This document shows, piece by piece, positions 1 through 11,338 of a DNA stretch of 64,000 nt. Origin of the DNA: Oscheius sp. JU75 (Eukaryota > Nematoda > Chromadorea > Rhabditida > Rhabditidae). Every line of letters starts with the position of its first letter. The stretch's first letter is position 1. The DNA is taken from contig JASJZC010000003.1 in assembly GCA_037178855.1 (NCBI GenBank), forward strand, positions 434,001 to 498,000, given 5' to 3'. Both the position numbers and the translations under genes were made by a program. The notes under the pieces were generated by a model that worked only from the letters and a program-made list of their open reading frames with translations, made no database searches and was not told where the DNA came from.

Positions 1-671
1 AACGGTTGGGGCTCTGCTGAAAGCTTGGTTAGGTCGTGTCAGTCCAACTGTTTGTCTCTCTGTTTCTCTGAAACATAAATACTGTTACGTTGCGTTCAAG
101 TACGGAAGAATATGACATTCAAAAATTACATCTAGTCAGTCACACAGACGACGAGAGTTGGGACAAGAATAGTTCTCATTATAACTGAAAAGTAACTGTG
201 GGAGGGCGAGACAGCTTTATATAACAGAGAGATCTCTAATTAGCTTCAAATGACAATAGGGGCTGTTTTTCAGCTTCTTCTGTCTGACTTGACTCTCCCA
301 GAGACGATAGTTGACCTTCTGTCTGAGGATTTGGTATTTGGGCTGGAATTCCCGGTAGTAGAGACACATGTACCGAGTAGGGTTCATTTTTTCAATACCT
401 ACAGTACTCCTTGCAGAATTTCCGATCAGTTGATCTCAAAGAGACAGTGACTGTCCTTGACTACCTGGTTAACAGAGAGAGGGGAAGCTTCGTAAGCTTC
501 AATGCTCTTCCTTCTGAGTTTTCAATGATAGTAACTTTGAGAGAACATTTAATAGCTTCATTTGCACCGACAAAAACTTTCAAAGTACAAAATAGAATAA
601 ATAGAAATAGTTGGATTTTTACTGATGTCCTTCGCGTGCAAACAATGTTTCCTTGTAAGAAGTCACTCCTT
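1..671. other. No resolved gene; possible 3' exon(s) of a minus-strand gene
   Basis: On the minus strand about 240-450 is open in two frames and could be a terminal exon of the gene starting at 1058, but I could not choose a frame or splice sites. No RNA gene or repeat was recognised. The window edge may cut a gene here. Confidence 0.3.
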
Positions 672-1058
672 TCAACAGACTCGCTCTCCGATTCCTTCTC
701 TCCATTCCAGGGTACTCCGTAGATGAGTGGACATACAAACCACTTCGGTCATAAAGAGATAACGCATACTAGGCTGCTTATCAGATTCTTCGGAATTCGT
801 CTCTTCTTCGGCTAAGATCGAAAGATCTGCTAAAGAAAAACAGAAAAACAGAGGGACAGAGAAACAGCCAGTCACTTACGTTCATTAACATCCCTTCGCT
901 CCCGTTTTGGAGGGCCTGAAACAAAGATTAATGCTCGTACTGATCAGTATCAGCAGCTTCAGTGTTTCATTAGTAGCTTTCTGCTCTTCCACATTGCCAT
1001 CAAGACATCCAGCTATGGCTGTCCCTACAACTAGGTCTAGAAGGACAAGAACTCTCAT
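672..1058 (-). CDS. Putative small secreted or membrane-anchored protein, 3' end uncertain
   Basis: I do not recognise a family. The ATG at 1058 opens a hydrophobic N-terminus (MRVLVLLDLVVGTAIAG) that reads as a signal peptide or anchor. Three exons join in phase on the minus strand: 1058-941, 915-880 (introduced by TTTCAG) and 829 onward (introduced by CTTTAG). The second exon gives a basic stretch (PPKRERR) that could be a proprotein-convertase site. The third exon is acidic (AEEETNSEES) and runs open to a stop at 672, although a further splice near 750 is possible. The 25-base first intron is unusually short, which lowers confidence. The gene would be divergent from the SUMO gene at 1340. 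A secreted peptide precursor is an inference from the signal peptide and basic site only. Confidence 0.35.
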
Positions 1059-1339
1059 GTTGATACTCGTGGTCTTCTTACCGACCACTTTATACCTTCC
1101 CAATATTTTTACGCGGACATAACAGGTCGATTTGGCGTGAGAGTCTTGAGCATTGAGCGTCAGTCTTCGAAATATTGTATGCAATGTTGCAACCATTTGA
1201 ACCGAGAGGGCACTGGCGGGAAAAAGCGCCATTCTGAAAAGCGCCCTGGGTCGCTTTTACATTTTCTTCAGTTCCTCTTTCTTCCTCTTTGCTAATCCAT
1301 CGAACTATTTTGTATGACATAGACTATTTTCAGATCAAC

Positions 1340-1679
1340 ATGTCCCACATCGTCGTTTACCTGCACAAGATCGAATCGGATTCCGTTTTCAGCTTCCGTG
1401 TCAAGACAACATGTCCTCTGTTCAAGCTGAAGGCTCGATTCTGCAACTACATCGGTATCTATAAGGAGTCCGCGCAGATGGTACACAATGGCATTGTCTT
1501 ATACGAGAACAAGTCAATTCAAGCCAATGGATTGAGTGACGGAGCTGAAATACATGTACATCCAGTTCAGACTGGGTTTGAATATTGGGCGGCGGCCTAG
1601 CAGAATGCAAAGTGAGAAAAATAAAGAATTGGCAATAACTGTCTTGAACTGTAGGGGCTTCGATGGCTCAGATAGTGTT

Positions 1680-1715
<36 letters not shown>

Positions 1716-1723
1716 GTTCATAA
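1340..1723 (+). CDS. smo-1: SUMO (small ubiquitin-related modifier), two exons
   Basis: Ubiquitin-like modifier attached to lysines of nuclear proteins through its C-terminal diglycine. The first exon (1340-1575) aligns along its length with the SUMO fold: a beta strand (HIVVYLH), an F-x-VK segment, KLKARFC on the helix, a GLSDGAEIHV segment and the terminal QTG. Read straight through, the frame gives QTGF and ten more codons with no diglycine. If GG|GTTTGA at 1576 is used as donor and the acceptor after the (CT)n tract at 1716 is used, the split codon becomes Gly and the protein ends QTGGS, a normal SUMO precursor with a one-residue tail (80 aa). A TTTTCAG acceptor ends seven bases before the ATG, suggesting trans-splicing or a 5'UTR intron. 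An AATAAA at 1619 lies inside the proposed intron, so an unspliced transcript ending there is also possible. SUMO identity is fairly sure; the splice is inferred from phase and the diglycine result. Confidence 0.72.
1682..1713 (+). repeat. (CT)n microsatellite acting as polypyrimidine tract
   Basis: About 16 CT units run directly into CCAG at 1716. In the SUMO model this tract is the polypyrimidine tract of the last acceptor, so length changes here could alter splicing of the exon that completes the diglycine. Confidence 0.8.
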
Positions 1724-2707
1724 GCACCAAGTTTAATTCCAACAATACAATCATTGCAACAGGTAAAACAAGTGGAGAGAAGCTAACAGGGTTTCTACGC
1801 ATAAATGAGGTTATTAGGAACCGGAAACATACAGTATTCCCGTCAGTTATGAGGCTATCTACAACAAAGAGAGACTTGCGTATATGTACTGTCCCGTAAT
1901 GAGTCTCAAAAGCGTCTACGTGAGATCTAGGTAGAGTCTAGAGAGTGAGGTAAGTGAAGGGACTAGTGACCGGGAAAAATCAAAAGAAACATGGTTTCTC
2001 CTCAATGATCACAGTATGGGGATGAGAGAAGCGCTGACGAGTCCGTTGGGAGACATTGGAAGGGTCGTGTCGGAGCGGCGCAGCTCTAAAAAATGATTGT
2101 TGAAAACTTGATACTTAAGTTCTTCCTATCTTCAAAGCACATTTGAAATAACGACTGGTTTTGTTATAAACCCAGACTTTGTGAACCCCTCCCTGACTAC
2201 CTGACACTCATTAACGTGAGCGTATACCACTGGCTGACAATCCCTGTGATGGGACTGACTAACTCGGTTCCAGTATCACGGAGAAATTCAGTGCAGCCTT
2301 TGCTTTCATGGCTTGTGATTAGCGCTCCGGATACAAATCAAAACGACTTGGGTTCAATCCCCGCATGTATTATATTTTTCGTCCTTTGACTTTGAAAACA
2401 CGTCCACAAAGTTTTTTTTTGCATCAGTAGTTGGTTGACAAACCATCATTTCTCACAGTCCTACGCGTCTTTCTAAATTCAAAGTGAGAAGAGTATATGC
2501 TGCCAAGTTCAGTTATCTGTGAGAAATGATGGTTTGTCAACCAACTGTCTCAGAATTTGACTGACTCTGTCTCTCGACTTAAAAAGCAGGCTAAAAGCTG
2601 GCTGAACGACAAGGATCTACAGGCAATCAGACAAGTTTTTGATTGACTGACCAAGCTTGCGATCCTGGTCCCTATACTTCTGTGTTATTCCCTTCTCGAT
2701 CGTAACT
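1724..2707. other. Intergenic region between convergent SUMO and JADE genes
   Basis: No coding exon was recognised. It holds the perfect inverted repeat listed at 2429-2546 and otherwise unremarkable AT-rich sequence. Confidence 0.5.
2429..2546. repeat. Perfect 30-base inverted repeat with 58-base loop
   Basis: The arm at 2429-2458 (starting AGTTGGTTGACAAACC) is the exact reverse complement of 2517-2546. A transcript would form a 30-bp hairpin with no mismatch. It lies between two convergent 3' ends. It may be a small non-autonomous transposon or a hairpin RNA; the sequence alone does not decide. Confidence 0.85.
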
Positions 2708-5700
2708 TTACATTATTACGCACCCTCCGAAATTCTGACTGTATGAGTATTCCTTGAGGGGAGACGTGAGCCGGATAGGACGAGAGGCTGTAGTTTCATG
2801 GGGGTCGAAACTGGAATGTGACTATGGGTTACGGTAGAAGTAAGTACATACCTTCCCTTGGTAGCCCGTCTCATCAAGTGGCCATCCTCTCCGATCTCCT
2901 CACTGGCCTCACTGTCGGAGTAACTGACTAGTCTTCTACGGTTGACAGGAGAGAGAAGTTCACTGTAACTGGCTCTGTCTCTGTCTCTATCTCTCGACTC
3001 ACCTTTGCCCATGTCTCAGTCTCGAGGACACTGGTGAAGTCAGTGGTGTTGGTGGCAACGGAGCGTCTGCATTGAAAACGTCCATCAGTTCCTGCTTGAT
3101 CGACTTTGTCTTTTTTGGAGTTTCAAGTTTGGTCTTTTTGGCTATCGGAGATTGGGAAGGGTCATCAAGAGTCAGATCAATGAGTTGTACGGGGCCGAAG
3201 GATCTGGTCTTTCTCGGCGAGGGCTTGTCTCCTTGACTGTCAGGAAGAGGCTTGTAGCGGGAACCGCTACGACGCCCGTATTTGTCTTTTCCAAAAGTGT
3301 CAGCATAGGAAGTTCTGAAAGAAAAAGATGGGAAGAGACAGAGAGGCGCAAGAGGCAGAGAGAAAGAACGACAGAAAGACAGAAAGACAGAGAGAAAGAC
3401 GCACCGTTCTGTACCCTTCTTCCTCTGAGGAGACTTGTCAGGAGTTCTTTGGATTTTCTTGTTAGCTGAGGAGACGATTCTGTTCGAACCAGGCTTGCTT
3501 GTGACCTTCTTCGATGCCGATAACTTTCTGATGAGAGAGGTAGTGACACTATCCCTCGAAGGAGACCCAGTGGATTCCGTCGAATCGTCCCTAAAAAGCG
3601 AACTATCCTCTTCGAAATCTCCGAGACTTACACAGAGGTTCTCTCTACGGGGGTCTCCGTCGTGTCAGTCTCATCATCACTCAGTATCTCCTGCTTGATC
3701 ACTACTCTCTTGACCGCGATTTTCTTGGGTCTGGCTTGGTCCTCTCCCTTGAAGTCTTGTATCTCATTTCCTGTCTCTGTCGAAGACACCCTTTTTCTTT
3801 TCAGGACTGCTGGTCTCTTGATGGCAGATTGCTTGACCGGTGACTGACTCTTAGCCGGACTGCCCCTCAGACTTCTCGTCTCGACAGTTTTCGGAGTTCT
3901 GACCTCACTAGATCGTCTCTTAGGGGAAGATTGTCTCTTCTTGACAGGGACGACTTTCTCATTGGAGTCCGAGGAAGAGGCAGAGCTGATAATTTCTATA
4001 ATATCTCCCTCATATCTCTCAGCTCGAGCGATAGACTCAGGACTCATGGAAGTCTGGAAAGAAACAGTGAGTGAAATTTCAGTAATCCTACCTTAAGCCA
4101 CTCAACCATCTGAGCTGTGGCTCTTTCACTGATAGCAACTTGATTGAGCATCTGATTCATAGCATTGTCGACCATTTTGAGCTCGATCTCGAGCTTCTTT
4201 CTCTTCAGTTTTTCACGCTGCTTGAGCATATAACAGAGATTTCTTTTGTTGTCAAGGTCGTGCTTGGCTCTCGTCGTTCGATCCTTCAGATTTCCAAATT
4301 GGGGAAATCCGTTGTTGCAATGGGCGTATCCATTACCGGTCTGAAAAAAAAAACTGTCTCTCCCTCTCTCTTTCTTTCTCTCTGTCTTCCTGTCTGCCTG
4401 TCCCTCTGTCTTTCTCTGTCTATTTGTTCAGTCTCACCAGTATCTCATCCTGTGGACTAGAAATCAGCGGCTTGTCTCCAAAGTTGTGTCTCTTCATCTT
4501 CCAGTACTCATACACGTCCGAAACATTCAGGGGTTCCATCTTTAACTGCTGACCAATCTGCTGCTCATCGATGTACATCCAGAATCTGGCCTCCAAGTTC
4601 TTCAACATGACATTTTCTCTTTCTTCGACTTCCTCGTCCGAGCTCAGCTTGTTTGCCTTCTGCTCATTGGAGGCACATTCTTCCGTCTTAGTTGCCCTGT
4701 GTCGACTACAGAGAGCAATAAGGTGGACAAGATCACTTTCAGGGTCGTCCGTGTTGCCTTCAATTCGCGTCTCATAGCCACCTCGAATGGCACACGCCAC
4801 GTGAAAAGGAGTTGTGCAGGTCGGGGCAGAACACTGTATGCAGCAGCCCTTCTTCGTGTCGCAGATAACACATCTTTTCTGCCAACGTTCCTCCGGAATG
4901 CTGTCAATGTCGACAATGTTGTTGCGTGTGCATGGGTCTTCGAATCTGTAAAGAGAAAGACAGATGAAAACATGGGGAATTCTAACTTGCACTCAGGAAT
5001 CCAGAGGGCACAACCGACATGACACCATACACGTTTTCCATCAACTATTTTCTCGGTAGGTTTCAGGGCTCCTCCCATGGTGGGGCACATTAAGCAGGAA
5101 GGGACAGTGTCTGAAAATATAAGTCTGTCTCTCTGTATTTCTCTTACCTGGAGACAATTGGCATCGCACACAGTTAAAGGTCTCCTCCTTTCCAGGCTCC
5201 TTCTCCAGACCGTAGCACGAGCAATGGAAGCACTCATTACAGCTGTCACAGTACAAGATCGGATCTCCTTGGTCGAACTCCTTAATCCCGCAAATATCGC
5301 AAGGGTCGTCGTCATTGACTCCTTCAGGGTTCCTGTTCAACGGGGCCAAGAGCTCGGCATGAAGCTGACGATAGCACTGCACCTCCAATGCATTCATAAT
5401 CTTCAAGAAGTCTCTCATCGTCAGCTTCGGATGGTTGATATGGCTTCTCGAGCGGTTGACCTTCTCGATATAGATCTCATCCAGACGGTCGGCGTTGTAC
5501 AAGAGTCTCTCTGGAATGCTGACGACGTGGTGGGTCGAGGGATGGACGTAGCGGGTCGGGGAGAGAGGGTGTCGGGAATCGGTAGAGGTTTCGGCGGTCA
5601 TCCCGATGTACTTGACTGGGAGGGTAAAAGGCTCTCGGACCTCGACTTGCAGTTCATTTTCGGCAGTCTCGAAGACTGGGAGGTTTTGTCCGTTGACCGG

Positions 5701-6376
5701 GACCTGTATACCCCAGTTCCATTCCTCGCGCCACCTGAAAGTTGGTTTGACCTCTCTATCTCACTATCTCTATGTCTCTCTGTCTCTATAATCACTTACT
5801 TGTCATGAAGTTTCAGCATTCCATTGTTCGGACCACAGTGCTCGTCATCCGAATCCTCCTTATTAAAAACTCCCTGTCTCAGATGATGAAGTCTGTCAGT
5901 TCGGAAAACTTCAGTCGGTCGACCACTTTTCTCTGGAAAATTGTAAGAGTTCGGACAGTTCGCTACGCTTACCATTCTTTACGATATAATACTTTGGATT
6001 CTTTTTGGATCCCGAGGCCAGTTCATCGTCACTGTCCCTAAATTTTCCTGTTACTCTCAGTTAAGTGGTACTTACTCCTCATCGAAGTCTTGGTAGTGAG
6101 CTGGTCCCGACACGACATTTTCCTCGTCAGTGTTCTTCGAACGACCCTTGGGTCTGCCGCTCTTTTTCTTAGAAGAGGAGGGACCGGGAGCTTCTTCTTC
6201 TTCGGCTGGAAATGTATTGTTTGAGGGACAAGGAGACAGGGATATAGGGAGACAGAAAGGCAAAACTCACTCTTCTCACTAGACCGACTCTTTGTCGATC
6301 CGGCTGGCGACTGTTCACTGTGATCCAGAGTCTGTCTGTTCGGGGGCATCGTTGCAGGGGAGACGGCTGGAGGCAT
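2708..6376 (-). CDS. phf-15: JADE-family PHD-finger protein (histone acetyltransferase scaffold)
   Basis: JADE proteins are the chromatin-reading scaffold of HBO1-type histone acetyltransferase complexes. Thirteen exons join in phase: 6376-6271, 6205-6076, 6037-5973, 5932-5800, 5734-5148, 5110-4987, 4945-4438, 4340-4092, 4053-3632, 3590-3405, 3314-3003, 2962-2852 and 2810-2708 (3036 nt, 1011 aa). Order: acidic/Ser N-terminus with an AT-hook-like SGRPKGRSK; the JADE EPL-like segment (EVFRTD, LKLHDKWREEW, GIQVPVN); a first PHD finger (CDICGIKEFDQGDPILYCD); a zinc knuckle (CLMCPTMGGALKPT, then CALWIPEC); the extended second PHD (CVICDTKKGCCIQC, then FHVACAIRGG); the conserved YEYWKMKR and the coiled region after it; then a long Ser/Lys-rich tail. 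Introns are only 40-90 bp and pyrimidine- or purine-rich. The PHD-knuckle-PHD order excludes most other families; BRPF proteins are the nearest alternative, but no bromodomain or PWWP is seen. The symbol follows the C. elegans JADE homologue and is tentative. Confidence 0.85.
3317..3404. repeat. Degenerate GACA/GAGA purine tract filling a JADE intron
   Basis: The whole intron between 3405 and 3314 is made of AGACAGAGAGAAAG-like units on the plus strand (pyrimidine-rich in the sense of the gene). Similar material fills several other introns in this window, in either orientation. Confidence 0.7.
4348..4435. repeat. Degenerate GTCT/CTCT pyrimidine tract in a JADE intron
   Basis: Plus-strand tract of TCTCTGTCTTCCTGTCTG-like units between the exons ending at 4438 and starting at 4340. 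Its orientation is opposite to that of the tract at 3317-3404, so it is not needed as a polypyrimidine tract here. Confidence 0.65.
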
Positions 6377-8988
6377 GAAGTAACATCAGGGGAAGTAACA
6401 AACGGTTCAGAGCCTCTTCACCGAATAGTTTTTTGAATCTGTCTGAAATAGTGAATGTGTTTGGAAGAAGAACTGCAAAGGACAAGTAAGAAGGTGAATG
6501 GTGAGAGTATGTCTCTATGTCTCTATTTCTGTCTCTGTCATCGTCACTGTCACTCTCTCCCAGCCACGTTGATATGACTCAAAACTTATTCATGGACCAT
6601 GGGAGCTTAGTGTTTACGTCAGCCATTAGAGGGGGAGAGAGTCACACGCCGACCAATTGGCTCGTTTTGGAGGCAAAAGGGATCACACTGCGGCAAGCAA
6701 GGCCTCCTAAATATTGCAAAATGTCTCTGACCCCCCCCCCCCCCTGTACTCTCTCTGTCTGCTACAGTCTCGCCCACCCAGCACAAACATGTGGAGGCTG
6801 CAAATCATTGGCCAGCTGCCAGTCGGTCTCTAAACTTTCCCGCAACGGGAGACAGACGGGCCGTCTCGTTTTTCTGCAGCCGTTTTTATCGATTCGAATA
6901 ACCGGGACATTTGAAAAAAAAAAGCGAAGATTTTCCATGAGAAAGGTTTTTTTTTCATTGTTCATAGACGCGGAAAGGGCAAGATTGGTGCAGTTTATGG
7001 ACACGGGGATGAGTAAACAAGCGAAAAGGGGAGGGAGGAGAAGATAAAAATGGAAAGTTTGAGTAGAGAGAGAGAGCCTATGAAAGGAAAATCTGGCTAA
7101 ACTTCGAGGATGTTATCAAGGATCAAGGGTATTTCAACTGTTGTATGTCACGAGAATGGTCAGAGACTAGTGAGGAATTTGCGAAAATATAGAAAGTTGA
7201 CTAAAATCCTGAATTTCGAAGAAGAACGAGGAACGCCCCGCCCAAAATTGCACGCTGATTTAAATGGCCAAAATTATCTTCATACTTTTTTTGTTCAGCT
7301 TTCCTCTCATCTTTTCCTTATTTTTCCCTGATTCCTTTCCTGTCTACATGCAAAATCTGTTCAAGCTTGATAAACTGGGAAAAATAGTTAACCGACAAAT
7401 AATAATAAATCTCGACAAGCAGCAGAGAAAAGACGCTACCTAACGCAAATAGACTTGGTTTCTGTTATCTTTCCAGTTTTTACCGCCTTGCTTCGAATAA
7501 TTTTGCTAACTTGATCATGTTAGCTGTTCATCCCGTCAAAACAGCCTTGACAGCAAGCGTAACATGATCTAAATTTAGAATTCTGGGCAACTAAGGCTAT
7601 TATTAAAGCATGAGAAGTTTTTTTCAGACCTTGAGAGACCTTCTCACACGAAATTAGCAAGGAAATAGCAAGAAAGGGGCCCTAATGCCATGGGAAACGA
7701 TAATAAATGCTATTCGAAGGGTTGTTGGCATTTGGACAAGAGGGAAAGAGAGGTCTCGGGCTTTTGGCGCCAGTTCTCTCTCCCTCGTCTCTCGACAGTC
7801 CTTTAAATTTCAAGAGGGGGAGAGTCGTCTGGACCGCTGCGCGTGACCGCCTCGCGTCTGCTGCCCTAACGCGAATCTAAAATCAAAAACGCCATCAAAC
7901 CAGCCAAGGAATCAATTGCCACGTTCCTTATTATTTTTGGCAAGATGGATCTGTAATTTTCATCAGATTTTGGGTATTTCTGACGTGACTGTTTCAATGA
8001 CTGTCCCCACTCGATTAGCCCAGTTTAAATGATAAAAGTTCTTGAAAGAGCAGAGAATGTGTCTTATAAGAATTCGTATATCTCTTGTCTCTTTAATTTT
8101 TCTTCCAAACTTATTGAAATTTCTTGTCTACGGGCAATATACCACAGCAATTAGTCACTCTTTTCGTTTCTAATGCAAAACCAGGCAGAGAAGTCCTGAA
8201 AATCTGGAAGAAATCGAGAAGTTCCTTAAAGCGAGCAGTAATTTTGATTTGTCGCGCATCCTAGTATTTGAAGTTTCCTTTTGGCGGGAACCTTATTTTC
8301 GATTGTTGTTGTTAGTGATTCAATCAACCTAATTGCTCTTCTTTCCGTTTTTTCCTGATTTAACTCGATGTTTTCAACTCTGAAACCTCTTTCTAGCCGT
8401 TTGTCAAGGCTACAAAATTATAGAATCTTGACCTAGTTCCGTTCTTCTTCCGGAAATTCCCATTTTACACTCTCGATTTCCACTCCATTTACTTCTTGCT
8501 CGCTCTATCCCTTATTTGTCGCTCGAAAATGTTCTCTAGCTTTCAGTTTCACCTATTTTACTGGAAAATCACCAGAATTTGCTTCTTTATCGATTTCAAA
8601 GCATACCAGCACTGTTCTACGGAAAAGTTCTAGTATTTGGCTTTTCCATCGATTTTACAACGCAGCTTTGCTTTTTGCTTGCCATCGAAGATAAGTTCTG
8701 TTCATAAACGCTTATTCACCATCAAAACTTCCCATGGAGCCAGGTTATCTTGAGCCTAACATAGGGCACCCTTATAGGAAGCCCTGTAAGTCTTTTTTCT
8801 AGCGCCTTTTTCGTGTAAAACATGAATATAACAGCCTTTAGGGTATCGAATTTGCACTTGAGCATGGCAATCCAGGCCAGTATCCTATCAGTAGGTGTCT
8901 CAGTTTTTTCTTTCTGTATTCTGTTTTTCATAGATATTCTTTATTTTTTTTCACACAAAACATTAAGAATGAAGAATATTTTTCAGTG
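6377..8988. other. Intergenic; shared upstream region of JADE and ZC3H10-like gene A
   Basis: Contains a run of 14 C at 6731-6744 and AT-rich sequence with many short A/T runs. Open frames such as 6517-7047 and 8722-8931 lack codon or domain signals and I do not call them. It must hold the promoter of JADE, and of gene A unless A is expressed from a polycistron. Confidence 0.5.
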
Positions 8989-10151
8989 ATGGCCGACGAG
9001 GAGCAAAAATACCAGGAGGAGAACGGCGGCGACCAGCAACATCAGCAGCAGCCCCTGGACGATCATCTGGGCGGCGGCGAGCATGATGCCGGCCAGGAGC
9101 ACAAGAATGATGGCGAGCAGCGCGAGGACGTCTGCCGCGACTTCCTAAAGAACATCTGCAATAGAGGCTCGCGCTGCAAGTTCTATCACCCGCCCGATTC
9201 CAAAGCGCGAGTAGAGGAGCACATTAACTTCTGCATTGACTACCAGGTGCGCCTTGAGCTTTAATTTTCTCACCTTTTTTTTCATGGACTAGAGGGGTTT
9301 GATAGGAGTGCAGGGAAGGAATAGCATGTTTTGAGATCCTTTTACAATAACAACTCTTTGAAAAGCTTCCCCTCCTACTAAACCTTTCAGGCCTAGGACG
9401 CTAGCTCTCCAAAATAGCTCTAGATTCCTTCCCGTTTCGTTGGGGTTCCATCCACCTCCCCTTCCCCAAATTCACATCAAATTTGCAGAACCGAGGCTGC
9501 TTGCGCGACAACTGCCGTTTCGTGCACGCTTCGCGAGATCTGGTAGAGCAGTACAAGGTGACGCATGAGGTAACGCTGCCATTGGCCCGCGCCATAGCCG
9601 CCGTCACCCATGGGGATACGATCGCCGGCATCCCACTGTGCAAGGAGTTCCAATCTGGGAAGTGTCTCCGAGGCGCGGCTCGCTGTCGCTACTGGCACGT
9701 AAACGTCGAGGAGGAGAGGGAGCGCCGGGCCCGAGGGCTGCCCCCAGGACCGCCGGGTGGCGGAGGACGAGGATATCCGCAGCAGTCTGGCGGAGGACGA
9801 GGCTACGCCCCGACGCCGGGCTATGGAATGGGTGTGCGGCGTCCGGGAGGCCCAATGGACGACCCCTACGGAAAGCGGCCCCGGATGGACGATCAGCGAA
9901 TGATGGACGTGGAGAGACGCAACGCGGAATTGATGAAGGAGGTGGATACGTTGAAGCGCGAGCTGCAGCGTGAGCGCGAACGCTACGAGGACCTCTACGC
10001 GCTGTTCCGCCAGCAGGGAGGCGTGGGAACTGGGCTGCAGCAGCAGAAGGTCCCAGCCGGCGCCGCCGCGGCAGCACAAGCTCTACCAGCCCAGGGTTAT
10101 GCCGCAACCTACGCCGCCCCAGGATGGAACCCTAACGCTCCAGCCTGGTAG
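8989..10151 (+). CDS. ZC3H10-like CCCH zinc-finger protein, paralogue A
   Basis: Predicted RNA-binding protein of 306 aa from two exons (8989-9246 and 9489-10151). Three CCCH fingers: VCRDFLKNIC..C..H near residues 45-65, FCIDYQNRGC..C..H near 80-100 spanning the splice, and LCKEFQSGKC..C..H near 130-155. The repeated C-R/K-x-F-spacing and the order of fingers match human ZC3H10 better than TIS11/ZFP36. After the fingers come a Gly/Arg/Pro-rich stretch and a charged coiled coil (about residues 220-255) also seen in ZC3H10. The ATG follows TTTTTCAG by two bases, suggesting SL trans-splicing. AATAAA follows at 10329. Coding GC is clearly higher than in paralogue B. In human, ZC3H10 binds RNA and has reported roles in microRNA processing and mitochondrial regulation; I infer only RNA binding here. 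Confidence 0.82.
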
Positions 10152-11338
10152 TCCCTCATAAAAACGTATCCATTTTTTGTCTCTCTCTCTCTCGAAAAAC
10201 ACCTTAAAAGCGTGATATCCACTACCTATTCCGATCCTCAGCTATTGTGTTCGCCCCTTGATTTTTTTTACCCGTTTTCTCTCTAAAATCTGCGTATAAA
10301 CCTCCTGTTTTCAAGCCGCTGTTACTGCAATAAAAGTGCCGTGTAAAGCTGCTTCTTGTTGTCAAATTTGGCTGATTTTTTGGCACCGGGAGCCTTCCTT
10401 CCTGTCGTATGCTCGATTTTAGGGAGAACTAGAGGCCCATAGGTGCTGACGAGAAAAAAGGTATCTGTCAGAAGTTAGCGAAATCTGGTCGATAACATGT
10501 TTTGATTGGAAAAATCGACTAAAACAGCTATTTGCTTCAAAAATGGGCATGGTTGGATCCGTTGCGCAACTCGGCAAATCTGTTACGCTGTGATTCAAAG
10601 TATCATTTGTTTTCCCTCAAAAACATGTAATTTCGGCTACGAATCCTATCAAAATCTTCTCCGGCCCAATTCAACTCAGAAATACCATCATTCCCTTTGA
10701 TTTTCTACTTTCAAAAAGAGTCTAATTGCCGTTGATTTACTGTTTTTTGATCATCCCCCAATTGAATTTCCGTTTGAGTGATACTGTGTTCTGCGTGTAT
10801 AACTTATTCTTACTGTACTTTTTACGAATGAAATTACGTAAAATGGAAGGAGTTTGTTTGAGTTTTCAGATTTTGGCAGGTTCGCAAGCCTCTGCACGTT
10901 ACTTTTACGCTCTATTAGCTCTAGGAGATTGAAATAGGGGTCTTGGAGCCGCTGAAGACTAATTTATGCCTCTGAAAAATTGAATTCTCTTATTTTGTCG
11001 GCTGAAACGTATGGAAAGCTGTAGCTTCATGTATTTAGTTTTTAGTTTACAGGAGTCTTGATTTTGGTTCAACGAGCTCTAACTTTATAGTTTCCCTATT
11101 TTTATTGCAAAATTTCTAGAGGTGCCTAGGCTCTAGCAAGGGCACAGGCCTTGTTCAGGTAGAAATTATATTGCTAGCCGTAGATATTTGTATTTTCCAC
11201 CCCTTTTGCCACATGGCTCAGTTCTGGATCCTTTCTTTACCGAAAACTGCCTAATGATCGTAGAGCCATTCCATATAATTGAAGTGTCAAAATTAGCTTC
11301 GGGATATTTTTCCTTTATGAAAATGCTCATGTTCAGCA
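10152..11338. other. Spacer between the two ZC3H10-like paralogues
   Basis: Holds a polyadenylation signal (AATAAA at 10329-10334) for paralogue A. Nothing else recognised. The spacing of about 1.2 kb is long for a nematode operon but does not exclude one. Confidence 0.5.

Noticed and set aside
885-1232. 115-codon minus frame read as one continuous protein
   Set aside because: The better start is the internal ATG at 1058 with a signal peptide, and the frame is interrupted by a plausible intron.
1576-1600. A 25-base intron ending at CTAG as the way to restore the SUMO diglycine
   Set aside because: Too short compared with the roughly 40-base minimum of the well-supported introns and without a pyrimidine tract; the acceptor at 1716 gives the same diglycine and is far stronger.
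2033-2070. CTGACGAGTCC resembling the core of a hammerhead ribozyme
   Set aside because: The required GAAA after stem II is absent and stem II does not pair; a chance or decayed match at best.
2281-2360. tRNA-like segment (GGTTCAATCCCCGC preceded by an A-box-like stretch); similar hints at 20803 and 45995
   Set aside because: No acceptor stem closes and the T-stem pairs poorly; perhaps decayed tRNA-derived SINEs, not tRNA genes.
5077-5808. Long plus-strand frame of 243 codons
   Set aside because: Antisense shadow of the JADE PHD-finger exon, with no domain of its own.
9477-10107. Long antisense frames of 200 and 167 codons over ZC3H10-like A
   Set aside because: Produced by the GC-rich coding sequence of the sense gene; Ser/Arg/Pro-rich without motifs.
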